Assembly: GCF_910592395.1 (NCBI RefSeq)
Contig: NC_088315.1
Span: forward strand, 3,040,501 to 3,104,500
Direction: 5' to 3'
Origin: Lineus longissimus
Lineage: Eukaryota > Nemertea > Pilidiophora > Heteronemertea > Lineidae
Length of the DNA: 64,000 nucleotides
Shown here: positions 25,129-37,200 of the stretch, piece after piece
Layout of the letters: every line of letters begins with the position of its first letter
Position numbering within the stretch: the stretch's first letter is position 1
The notes under the pieces: model-generated
What the model was told of the DNA's origin: nothing
What the model saw: only the letters and a program-made list of their open reading frames with translations
Databases searched by the model: none
Position numbers and translations under genes: made by a program

Positions 25129-26485
25129 GATGCTGCCCTCCCTGCTAAAGCAATCGCGAGCCTCCTTCTGGTCCTAATGAATTATTAATGATTTGATGAA
25201 TATTCATAAGTCGACTCTGCACCATACTCAGCCACTGTTGCAAGAGAACATTGTTTCTTTCTATGCATAACTGGAAACATGTGTTTCTAATGATATAACA
25301 TTACATTAGCTTGACGTTTGGATGCGGAAATATGCGAAAATTGTTGAGAAAATGGTAATTTCTTCAGATTTCATTCATGCCCACACTTCCAGGGTCATCT
25401 GGGTCTTGCACTCTGATTGGTTATTAATCCTGACGTCACAGTCAAAGTTTATTTTGAACTGGGAGCACATGGCAATTTCGCGGATTTTTGCCCCATTCTG
25501 AGATTTTTAGGGAGCGAACGGCCGGCCAGGAAAGTTGCGCTAGGGGGTAGGTTGTGCGGACCCCCCCTATCTCGGCCACCCAGGCTTCCTGAATGGAAAT
25601 AATTAACCCTTGTTGCTGAGCTAATCACTTCCGCACCGAACTGGTGTTGGCAGCATTATAAAAGCTTGCTTCTCCCAAATTGATCTTTTAAGGACAAAGT
25701 CACAACCAGTCTTTTCTTTTTACTGCAGGCCTGTGCAACTCACTACCATATATATGGCAGATCACTGGTCATTGATACATTAAAAACCACTAAGTCCTTA
25801 GGAAATCAAGGACTAGCGTTCTCTCCTAAGGCCTTGCACACTCGAAGCCCCTGCACACACACCCCTGATTTCATCAAGATGCCAAAATGATGCACTCTCC
25901 CACAACTATACCCACTGCTTAAATACTAAGTATTTTATTCCTGTACATTCTGTGTCGTCTCGCAGTTCTGGCCGCAACGTTCCTCTATGTCAACCCTGGT
26001 CTTGTGCGCGGACACGTTTCCACGGGCCACGCCCAACCTTGGCAACGACAGTTGCCAGGGAGCAAAATGTTACTGGCAAAATAAAAGGCGGGCATTTTCG
26101 TGAGTATATATATAAGCTATAGGCCATAAGCCCTAAGCTACAGTGTGCCGTTTTCTTTTCCTCTACTATGAAGACATAACAGTAATCGTCGTGCTCCTGT
26201 GAGAAGTCAGTGAACTTCTTGAAATAATTAAAGAGACCTGAACGACCACCCCAACGACCACACAGGGAATTACCCGCATTGCCTAGAACAGTTTCACAAT
26301 CACTGTTAACAGTTTCTCAATGGTTGTCGGGGAAAAAAACAGTACGGGGTAGGCCGCTACCATTCTGACTTAGATGGTGGTAAGCTATTTTCTACTTGAA
26401 ACTTGCTTTGTCTGGTCCTTCCGCCTATAGGAACCCAGACCAAAACTTGCTCAATCCGCTCACAGAACTGCAATTTGCGGCAAAC
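25129..26485. promoter_or_regulatory. Divergent promoter region between Pur-alpha and the + strand gene
   Basis: This region of about 1.36 kb separates two head-to-head genes. It includes a locally GC-richer stretch (about 25510-25590), paired GTTGCC/GGCAAC half-sites in CTTGGCAACGACAGTTGCCA (26038-26057) that resemble RFX half-sites, and a TATA-like run at 26107. A candidate non-coding exon for the + gene may end at GGTG|gtaagc near 26371. No coding exon is seen. Confidence 0.4.
26107..26116 (+). promoter_or_regulatory. TATA-like element
   Basis: TATATATAAG lies about 380 bp upstream of the first candidate ATG of the + strand gene, in an otherwise mixed-composition region. This is a plausible core promoter element, but such runs are common by chance. 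Confidence 0.3.
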
Positions 26486-26561
26486 ATGGCTGACACAGAT
26501 CTCGATCCCCGTCATAATGCCCCGCATAATGCATTGTGTTTTTTTACAACTTCACAATCAG
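26486..26561 (+). other. Candidate first coding exon of the + strand gene
   Basis: The ATG at 26486 has a favourable GCAAACATGG context. It opens a short frame (MADTDLDPRHNAPHNALC...) that ends at CAATCAG|gtaaaa (26561), after an acceptor-like CCTATAG near 26431. It leaves phase 1. I could not connect it in phase to the long frame beginning at 26648, so either an intermediate junction is missed or it belongs to another transcript form. Confidence 0.3.
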
Positions 26562-26647
26562 GTAAAAAGTTTTGATCACCAAACCAATCAACATAGACTG
26601 ATTAAAGACAGGCATAGGACTACATGACGAAAAACTGAAAAGGTACA

Positions 26648-28860
26648 ATGTTCCAGCGCATCCAGCCTAGTAGTATCCTGTCGTGTGGGATTTTGTGTGG
26701 AAGGAGGTACTCCGATTACAGGGCCACTGAGGGTCTGCGGGAACAGTCGATCCCGTGCTTCCAATCCTGCCACTTACAGTGCGAACAGGCCGGTGACAAA
26801 GGCGACATCCTGTCAATGGAACTGACGTCATCGGATGGTGTCTCAGCTAAGTGTGATGACAAGGGATGTCATGGATGTGATCTTGAGCGAACACTGAAAC
26901 CTTTTATTTTCGATTGGGCGGATTGTTTTGCTGAAATACGAATTCCGGCGACGAACCCCTCTTCAACTGAACGGGTAAGTAGGACTCCATGAGCGCATGC
27001 GACTGCTGGACGGGCGCCTGCTAAGAGTTGACTATAGTCTAATGATAATCAAATAGTCTAAGAGTCCAAGATTGAAAGTTATTCTGATTAGCACAATTTG
27101 AAGACAAATAGTAGTCATGTGGGTCGATTTTCATTTCCGTCTTAGGATATCCGAGGCTGGGAAACGTGTACGCCAATGGACGTTGAAATTTCTTCAAAGG
27201 AGGTCCGGAGCCCGCAAAGCCGGGGGACCAGTGCGTCCCACACCATAAAGACCGTCCAGCGGGTTCCAGATATGAAGAATGTCCGGGTGACGAGCGGACT
27301 ATACAGACGGAAATGCTCTAGTGCCGACTTCACAAAGGAAAGTGTCTTGAGCGTAGATGATCAGTTAGAGACAGCCCTTCAGCCACTGACGAAGATTGCC
27401 TATAATTTCCAACATTATCAGTCGTCCAAAAAGTATATTGAACAATACAGGCAAGTGAGTTAATTAGGAACCAATCCGTTGATGTGAATGTACGCCTATG
27501 GTCACAGGCACGTGAAAATAAGAGCTTTGGTGTGTCTTCAGTTTGGGGTGTCTTCAACTTGTGAAACAGAAACTTACATTGTGCATTTTACTCAGACTGT
27601 CCCGTCATCTTCCAGGTGTAATTACACTTACGGAAACCTTGGGGAGAAATTGAAACAGCGCCAATGTCGACATTCTTCCCCGATGGGGAATGGGCAGGTG
27701 AAGCTCGTGAAGAGCGCTTGGGTGCGGTGCATTGAGGTCCGAAACGGCCGGATATCCAAAACACCTTCATCGGAACAGGATACAGTGACGCACGAGGTCA
27801 CATCAGCCAGCAAGGATAGGGTAAATTTAAATGTTCGGGGACGGACTTCCTGACAGAGCTACGGGCTTCAGCTTTCTGAGTAGGCGTAATCAGCGGGGAG
27901 GGGGGTCAGGGTGCCATTGCCCCCCCCCCCATGTCTCCGAAAAAACATGTTTTATTTATACAGATTTGGGAATTTGGTACGTTTAGGGAAGTGGTGTTCA
28001 TTCCATTTTAAAACTAAATGACTCGTGATACATACCCTTTAATAATCTCCTTCGGTGACGTTCCCTTTCAAAATGAAACGACTAATGCTTTAACTAACAC
28101 TCAGGAGACCTAAACTGAATGAAATCCTCTTGCTTTTTCAGTGGATGCCTTCTCCAGTGCTTCCGAAGAAGGTAGTCCAGAACTTTAACACCTTGAGTAT
28201 CATCCCAATCGTTATACCTTTCGGGGTGAATGGGGAAGCGGCCAAAGGCTCAGTCATCAACAGGAGCAGACCCTCCATACCCAGCAACTATAAAGGCAAG
28301 ATATGTACAGAGACCATAGAATCAAAGAGATACTTTGTACAGTATTCAAAAGGTATGAATCACTGTCCACAGGATGATGCACTGAATTCCAATGGGACAC
28401 ACTAGATGACTAGATTCCAATGCCTGCATACTGGTTGGGATTCCAATGGGTAAAGCTTATAATACATGTATATCCATTTTTGCCATTGCTTCAAATTTTT
28501 GAATATATAGGAAAATTAACGAATTGGTTTATCATGTAAGTTTTACTGTCAATAGTCTGAATTGTCTAAAATTGGGAAGATGGATCAGTCATGGTATGGT
28601 ATGGTTAACCCAAAAATGTTGGACATGGCAAGTGTCCCTTTTTGCAATAACACTTAAAACGATCATTTCCAGGGAATGGTTGCCGGAAGACACCCAACAC
28701 GACTGGTCAGAGAGGTGCTGCAAAGCTTGGCATGTCCAAGGAGACCAGCACTATAGTAGCACCAACTATCAACAAACGACCAGCCAGTGTCGTGGGCTAT
28801 GTGGGGTATCCGAGCAAAGATTCAAAAAGCGAGCACAATCATCCGACAGTGATTTCCTGA
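26648..28860 (+). CDS. Unrecognised five-exon protein, about 419 residues
   Basis: Exons 26648-26974, 27146-27454, 27596-27820, 28142-28352 and 28673-28860 join with consensus donors (CGG|gtaagt, CAA|gtgagt, AGG|gtaaat, AAAG|gtatga) and acceptors, in phases 0, 0, 0 and 1. They total 1,260 nt to TGA. Visible content: a Cys-rich N-terminal part (KCDDKGCHGCDLE); a basic/polar second exon with KTVQRVPDMKNVRV and SVDDQLETALQPLTKIAYNF; a basic third exon; a hydrophobic stretch IIPIVIPFGVNGEAAKG; and a basic Ser/Thr/Lys tail. No signal peptide or membrane helix is clear. I recognise no family. The start is uncertain: an acceptor-like CTTACAG at 26772-26778 could open the first exon later, and an exon at 26486 may precede it. 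The open, phase-consistent chain is the main evidence. Confidence 0.6.
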
Positions 28861-29603
28861 TTGAGAATGCTGATTAAAACCTTTTTTTGCTTTGCCCCAT
28901 GTCCTTTTTTTCGACTCTGAGACAGAGGAAGACAAATGCCTTTTTCCATCCCTCCATCTTACCTGCAGGATGTGTCGAGCCCCTCTGTGTAAGGGAATCC
29001 CTGAAACATAATATACATAATATACATAATAATACAGCATATAAGCATATATGCATATAAGCCCAAAAAGACCACCAATTGGACCCCTGAGCCCCTCGTT
29101 TTGTGCCGCTTAAAAGAAAATTTGCAGTCAAAATAGATCCTTTCAGTACATTGCACTTTCAGTCCTTTCAGTACTGCAGACAGAACTATATATAATTGAA
29201 AAAATTGATCAACAAGACTGATACATAAGATAGATCAGTTTAATAGTACAACATACCAAACCCTTAATGATTATAAAATACACATTCAGTATAAAATATT
29301 TGACAGCTTTCTTTGGCAAAAAATGTTTTTATTAAGGTAACAATCTTTTTGGGACATGATATAATTTTGAGATATTTGTATTCTCAGGGAGGAGAGTGTT
29401 GTTGCCAGTACTCTGAGACACAAGGGACCATCTCAAAAATACTGTGCAACAAAACCCTGTTGATAGTGTCCACCTGTCCTTGTGTATATTTTTGCAAATA
29501 TCTCAAATATCAAAATATCATTGAAAATAGAGAGTAGAACAGTTAAAGTAGAGAAATGATAACAAAATAAGGCAGATTGGTGCAGTGAAATAATAGGTGA
29601 ATC

Positions 29604-29609
29604 AATAAA
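29604..29609 (+). terminator. Candidate poly(A) signal of the + strand gene
   Basis: AATAAA lies about 750 nt after the TGA at 28860 on the same strand. It is assigned by position only. Confidence 0.4.
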
Positions 29610-30502
29610 TTTATGATTTATTATGTACACATTGTCAAGCATTTGATTAGGTTACCAATCATACCAGTTATTTATTTACACAAAGGTAAGAATAGATACA
29701 GTACTCTAAAATTACAGAAGCCCTCATATTAGACACTAGTGACAATGCTGCATGCATGATTTAGATAGTAATATATTCATTTCGATAGCACCACCAGAAA
29801 CATTTCAGATTGAACTCTGGTGATATCTTTCAATGTAGGCATGTCAACTTCAAATCTGAATCATCGGTGATCATACTGATATCCACGAAATCAAATGTTC
29901 CCATACAAAAATAACACAGTAATTCTACACAGGGTGTCTGCAGATAAGACACTATGCACTCATCATCATCATCATCATCAGGCATATCAGTGGCCACCCT
30001 GGGTCCTCGCCCTTTCTCAGTGTGTAATTCCCAGACCTTAGCCGATTTTCAGGAAAAATCAGATTCAACACCCACGCCCCCTGTGGACCCAACACGAACC
30101 AAATATCGTCAGTGATTTTGTCCTCGAAGCCCAGAAGTCTATTAGTTGGACTGGCAACCTGTAGATGGCTCCCCAATCGCATTTGCGATAGTCAATAGTG
30201 AACGAGAAACTGGTTTCGGCATCACCGTGTATATGCGATAGCAGGATCTGGGAATATTATGAAATCCGTGTATACACGGTCATAGGGCTGAAAGAGTTAA
30301 GTACGTAGGTTGGTCCCTTTTTATGATCTTCATAAAATGCATAAAGTTAATTTGAGATGAAGCTGAGATTGTAAATAAACTGATGATAGGTTAAGCTGAT
30401 TGCTGGAACTCAGCAGGTCATGATTTGAGCAGATTCAGACTAGGTAAAAGCACAGACCCTTTTACACAGCACCAGATATTAAAATAGTTACTAATTTACA
30501 TT

Positions 30503-30508
30503 TTTATT
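30503..30508 (-). terminator. Candidate poly(A) signal of the SEC14/spectrin gene
   Basis: AATAAA on the minus strand lies about 750 nt after the stop codon at 31261. A second AATAAA at 29676-29671 would give a longer 3' UTR overlapping the convergent gene. Confidence 0.4.
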
Positions 30509-31260
30509 ACAAAGAGAATAAGGAATTGGAAAAAACTTACAATTCATTTTAGAAGGGATTCTAGTGAAAGTTTCACCATTTTGGCAGTCAATCATACCAA
30601 CTAACACACTGTTGTACTACATCATTGAAACTACTTGTAAATTACAGCCCAACGGCATAGAAAAAATTCAAATTGACAGTTTTGGACCCCAATCCATCTT
30701 ATCAGAGGCAGGACATTTATCAAACGGAAGGAATTTTACTCGAGTTAGAATTGCAATAAGGCACTTTTTACAAATGCATATAAAAGTACTACTTCTCTAG
30801 CAATAAAAATCTGGACCCAAATACCGAGTATACTCCAATAAAAGATAACTTGATAAAAATATTATGACAAAACAGCACAGGCAGTATCTTTGGAATAAGC
30901 TAAGCTTGGAATACATATACAGGTATTTACAGTATAATACAAAATGAAACATCCCATCTAGTGGTAGTCTGGCTAATAAAGCACTCCACTTGCAGACTTG
31001 GGGACGTGCCAAATGAATTATCACTCAGCACAAATTTGAAGAGATGGCAGTTGCACAAAAAATATAGCATCCTACTACCCTGGACCTGAAATGTCAAAGG
31101 ATTAGATGCCATGGCAGACTTCTCCCTATGAATAATAAACTAGATCATCCGAAGTGTCAGGAATAGTCTGAATGCCCTAAACATTTTGAAACTTCGAACT
31201 GGTTTGCATAAGGCATACTTGAATTAATTCTGGGAGTTGATTTTGAAGCCAGTGTTCCTC

Positions 31261-34200
31261 TCAATAAAAGAAGGCATCGTGCTGTTGTTCATCAGAATGG
31301 GCAGAATCTGAAAGAAGACAATCATGTTCAGTAGATTGGTCTCCAAGTCAACAGATTTGTTGCAAATTCAATAGAGTGCAAGATAAATTTCCAGGACTTA
31401 GTAATCCAAGTAATCCAAGTACGAAATGTTAAAAACGGTGCCAGCCCCAAGGGAATTGGCCCGAAAGGTACCTGCTAATTTGTTGCAGATCCCATCTTTG
31501 TAATGACCAGTAGAACATACACATACCTTGTGGCGTCGATAAGCCAATATCGATCATATCCCTCAGCATGCGTTCCCGAGATTGTTCAATCATGGCCTTC
31601 CGCTCCATCAAGGCATGTTTCTTCAGTGTGTTCTCTAGGTTCTCAATCTCCTTCAAATCTGGGATGTTATCGCTGATGCTGTCGTTCAAGTCGGACGCGT
31701 TTCTGTCCGTGTTTGATGCAATGCCAGTGTAACCACTGTCAGATGCAACGGCCTTCCTGTCATATCTGTAAAGGTATATTGGCACTTTTAAATAGCCGAC
31801 TTGGAACGTGATACAGGTATTTTAGCTGACTCACAGTGTAACATTTTGTTTGTGTCATAGTGCAAAAGCTTTTAGTTGTCACCATTGACATTGCATTTTT
31901 CCAGAACAGCAGCTCATATTTGTGACCTCACATCTGGTCACACCAAATTGTGAGACTGTGATATTTTGAATGATTCTGTCCTTTCAACCTTCCACTACTA
32001 CTGAGCTGACAGCCCTTGTATGGTGAGATTAGAAGTGACTTCCTTTTTCGGTAAAATAATAACACACACAAAACTGAGTGCAAAGATGTTGTCAAAACGT
32101 GACGTGCATCAGTTGGACATCAGAAGCAAAAGAAAAACATACATTAAAATGTCTGGGTGATTTGGTCCAAATATGGATAGCAAAAAGAATATGTGCTATG
32201 CATAAAAGCTAAGTGACAACACAAAAATTTGTGAGACTTAGCAGATGTTTACCGAAACTTCCTCAAAAGGAATTCTGTAATAAGAAATTGGACACATCAT
32301 TTATAAACACATGTTGCTGAACTACTGAGACTCGGCAACTGAATCAGTGAAAGATCCTTGAAGCATTCTCATTTTCACCTTAGCTGAACAGGTGCGTAAT
32401 AGAACACCAGTCACAACTCTGGCCCGAGAAATAACTACTCTCCGACTTACAACAAAGGTACAGGAATAAGCAGAACTCTGGCCATTACTCCTCGAAAAAG
32501 TAATCTAGAAAAATACACAAGAAGAATACCTTTGGACCCACTCCTTGACACTCGACGCATTCCCATTCTCCATCACACGATTGCGGTTATAGTCTTCCTC
32601 CGGCTTCATGGAGGAATTTGCTTCAGAGCCAGAATAATCACTGTCCGTTCCATAGATGCCGTTCTCTCTATTTTGGCGAGGGCTCGTCTGCTGTAGGCGC
32701 TGCAGGGTGTAGCCTAACGGGTCATCATGGCTCGAAACGGGGGAGCGTGGCATGGTGTGGGGAGAGCGTTGTCTTGTCCCGTCCTAAATACAAAGTATTT
32801 AACATAAATTAAGAGCTGCAAAGAATGTATTTTGTACAGTATGCCACTAATGTGTACCCCGATACCAAAAAAACTGCCTTGATGTTTTTTCGCAAGTATT
32901 AAGAATAGATTCTTTCATCTAGACTGGTCTTCACTCACTTTTCTTGACTTTACTGATGGCAACATCCATCGCCAAATGCAGAAGACAGAAACTGTATCGC
33001 AGTTATAAAGTGTTGAGTTGAAGCCTATTGAAATTATCATTTTGTGTCATGAACTGTTTCAGTTTGGTGTCAATCATGGACCAGTAGCCTGACATTGACT
33101 GACAAGAAAATTACTGTACCTGAATGACCTTTTCTGGACTTCTGTACTTCTGCTCGTTCTTAGACGGTGATGTCATCTGCTCATCAATCTGATGTAACTT
33201 CTGACGATTTCTCGCCAAACGGAGCTGTTCTTGACGTCTGCAAGTACACAAGTTTTTTTGTATTAGTCATTGCAACACACAAGCCATAAGCAGTGCACTG
33301 GTATAGGTGTCCTGATTCACAAACCAAGAGTCCTATGGGGGAAATGAGGTGACCTACTACGAAGCTTAAGTGCAGCAGTGTATCAACTACTCCTAGCCTT
33401 AGTTGCCTCTATGAAGTTGAATAAAAACACTGATGACTGGTCAATAAACTAGTTCTAATCCTCACCTAGCCTGTATAGCCTCATTTAGGCGTTTAACGTC
33501 CTCATCTGTGCTGGCCCCAGCATTGCTATCATCTTCCGATTCCTCCTCATCTGAGGTTCCACTGCCCTCATTATCTTCTTCTTCATCTCCTGGGCGGTTG
33601 AAATAAATCTTAGGTGTTCGCTCCAGGTTGTTGGGGCTGTTGCCTGAAGTAAAGAGAGAAACATTAAAACACTAAAAGCTATCACGACATAAATGGTGCA
33701 AAAGAGAGTGCTATTTCAAAGCCTAACAGCCAACTACCAACTTATTTGATTTGACCATTTTATTTTCCCTCTGAACAGCTCAACAGGCTGATCGAAAAAA
33801 TCACGATGTAGAAAATGTGTGTTACCTGTCCTCCGATTCATCTCTTCTCGATAATATCCCTCCTGCTTCTTCTTCTCACCCTTCTGTTTATCCAGAATCT
33901 CTCGCACGAGATTCTGCTCCTCCGTTGTAAGACGCAGATTATTCGTCACATGCGCATTGGGAACCTTCACAGGATCCACCGCACCCGGTCGCCGTGGAGA
34001 CCGTCTCCCAGGATCCTCATTATCCAACATGGCTGACATGAGTTCCAACTTCTCTGCAGGCAGTAAATTACTCTGAGAAATCTTATTGAGATTTTCCTGT
34101 GTCATACTCAGACTATCGTCTCTCTGCATTGTTTGTGGCAGGCGTAAATCTTTCGCGATTAGATTTGGCAGACTAGAATAGAGTGGGTTAATGCGAGCCC

Positions 34201-37200
34201 CTGCGTGAATCCCTGGTTCCGTGTAACCAATCCCAGAATCGTAACTGTCCTCCTTTGTGCGGAATGCCGATGGTAAACTCTGATTGCCTCTGTAGTTTGA
34301 TTGACTAGAACTTGCTCTCTCACCACCGAGAAAGTGTGGGGGTGGCGAGCATGGAAGAGACAGCGGCTCAGATGGGAAGTTCAATGATATGTAGCGCTCC
34401 CTAGAGTCCCGCAGTGGAAGCGTACTTGAGCTACTCTGCCCAGAAAACACACTATCATCACAATTGTCCGACTCTCCATAAATCCCGTAATCGTTCCGAT
34501 CCACTGGATTCCGATGGAAGCTGAACGTCCGTTTATTCGTGGGATAACTCAACTCGGTATCCTCACTGTCATCGCCAACATTCGACTGGGAATGATTCCG
34601 TGACGATCTCTGATCTCTGGCTTTAACAAAACGCCGCCCTGGTGTGTGTTTACTCGAGTGTTTCGGCACAAGACCCTTCCTACCGATGCTGTCCCGATCA
34701 CGTGAAGTTTGGCGATTCAGATCTGGATATGTTTGTGGCTGATTTACAAGCGGCTGGGACCTGAATCGTCGTAAATTTGAATCTGGATCAGCATAAAGCT
34801 CATGCACTTTCTGATAACGATCCATCGTGGCTGATAAACCGAGCCGTGGGCGCAGCCGCGACTCCATTTCTCCTCTGTCGAAATCTACTGCATCAGAACC
34901 CCTTCGTGGCGCATACAGGGAACTAACACTCCTAGCTCTGGAGACAGGGGGTTCCATATCCGTCATTGAACCAGCTTGGTGGGAAGGAGGCAGTCGTGAA
35001 AGGGTGGCACTCATACTGAAATGATGAATTTAAGTAATTCAAACAGCTATTGAAAAAGGCCTCAATTTATTACCGGGTGTCGGCCAATGCCAACCCACGG
35101 TGTAATTTGGGGGAGATTTCTGGTCAATTTTGCTTGTGATAACAATAAAGTATGGCCTATCAGAACAAAAAATTCCATTTATGTGGCCTACATAAAGGGT
35201 GTTTAAATTGGTCACAGCTGTGATGAGAATTACCAATAGTTAATGTAAATTTAATTGGGTACATTTCAATTATTCTACAGCCAATCAACTACACATTACT
35301 AGGGCAGTGTCAGCAATGACAAGATACAACTGATATTTCAATGAACTGTCTATACACACATTCTTCAGAGCTAATAAATCAAAACGTCTGCTTGTTAGAT
35401 GCTCGCATTAAATTCCAAAAACGACAACAACTGTCCTTACTTATGGTGTCTGTATGCAGATTCGGCACGTTGAATTCTCGTTAGATCTGGCATGCTCCTT
35501 GAAAGGTCATTGTCAAGGTCATCATAGCCACGAAGCACCTTTTCCTTCAGTTTGAGCAGATCGATGTAGTCAATGACTTTGATCTTTCCCTCGACGAGGA
35601 GGTTCCGCAGTAAGCCCACCCTGGAGAAGAAAAATATGGTAAAATTATTTTTTGAGGTCGGGCAATCAATCAATTAGGGCACTATTAATAGAGTGTCTTG
35701 TGGCCTGTCAGTGTCCCCTGTTTGTCAGTATATGTCTTTACAACAACCTATTCGCCTCATGATTTCAAAAACAACTTGAAGATTTTTCAAACTTGCCTGT
35801 GTACGAGAAGTCTGGCTTGGTTTCTGTTTCTCATGTTCGACACCAGGGGGACACCCTCCCGTATCTTGTTGAGGTGTTCCAACCTTGGTGCTGGGTGCTT
35901 GTAAAGGTATTTGTTAACCTCAGCATTCCATTCCTGGCAGAGTGGGACGAGGTCATCGTGGTCGTAGTCAATGTAGTGAGATAGGTACTTGATGGGCAGG
36001 AAGGTCAGAGTACGGCGATACCAGCGGGTTACCTGAAGGAAACAATATGACACTTAAAAACAGTCGAATCCGGACTGGGTGAAAACCCAGTTGTTATTCA
36101 GTAAACGCAATGATTACTGGACTACCAAATCTTTGAAGCACCAGTTTTTTATATCGACCATCTCGAAAAGGATTGTTGACATCATGATGTGTAGCATGCA
36201 GGTGCTGCCCCTAAAGTAGGGATATTGTCTACCTCGATATGTATCCTTACCTTCCCCGAGAGCAGATAGAAGTGATAAATATCCAAGTACTTTCTCAACC
36301 GTCGTTCAAGCAGTAGTCGGAATTCAGATATTTTTGATTGGAAGTTCCTTGAATATTCGACCGTTTCTTGGATCTCTCTTGATGTATCCAGGGCCATCTT
36401 TTCCATATTTTCTATCAGTTCCTCAGCTTCGTACAACGTTTCCTGCGAATGAAAATAATAGATTTACTGATGAGAGCAAAGCATTGGCCGTCGTATGACA
36501 CAATGGTGCACTGTAGTAGAAGACCCAGAAGTAGTTGATTTTTGGATTCTCAGCAAAGTTGCCAGTAGAGCAAGGTCCATGATGACTGGTGTCCATTACA
36601 ATAGCAAGATATGCAGTCTTTTCTTCTTGTCTACAGGGTATCACTTTTCTGACACAACATCGTAACACCTGTGAGAATTGTTATCATGACCTACCTTTGC
36701 TGTTGTATAAAATCCAGCCTCGAAATGATTCTTCAGAGTTTCAGCCTGACTTAGACTATCTGCTATCTCAACTGGCTCTTTGAATTTAGGCATGCCAACT
36801 TCATTTAACCATTTAATGATCTAGAGAGACAACAAAAAGTTAATCATAAATTCTTGCAAACTTCTCACATATATTCTAATCTAAACACTGTTAAGAAATG
36901 ACGAAATAACGGAGCACTGCTTTAGAGGTGTTTTTGGTTTTGTCATTAAATATTGAAAAATTCCTTCCTAATTTTATAACAACACAACTACCTTTTCTGT
37001 TTTCTCCTTATACGAGCGGACATTTGAAGCCTTCTTGAGACGTTTCTCAGCCTCCTGCCATGAGACCTGTAACTGGTTACGGGACGTCACCAGGCGCACG
37101 TGATGCTTCTCTAGAGTGATGATGGCGTCTTGTAACATGAAATTATTCTGTAAGTCACTGTAGATGGCGTAACTATCTGGGTTTTTGCATTTTGTGACCA

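Larger units (their letters stand above)
28861..31260. other. Convergent 3' regions of the 419-residue gene and the SEC14 gene
   Basis: No coding exon is seen. The left part should be the 3' UTR of the + gene (poly(A) signal 29604) and the right part that of the minus-strand SEC14 gene (signals at 30508 and 29676), so the two transcripts may overlap at their ends. There is a TACATAATA-type short repeat near 29010-29060 and a CAT microsatellite at 29961-29980. Confidence 0.4.
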
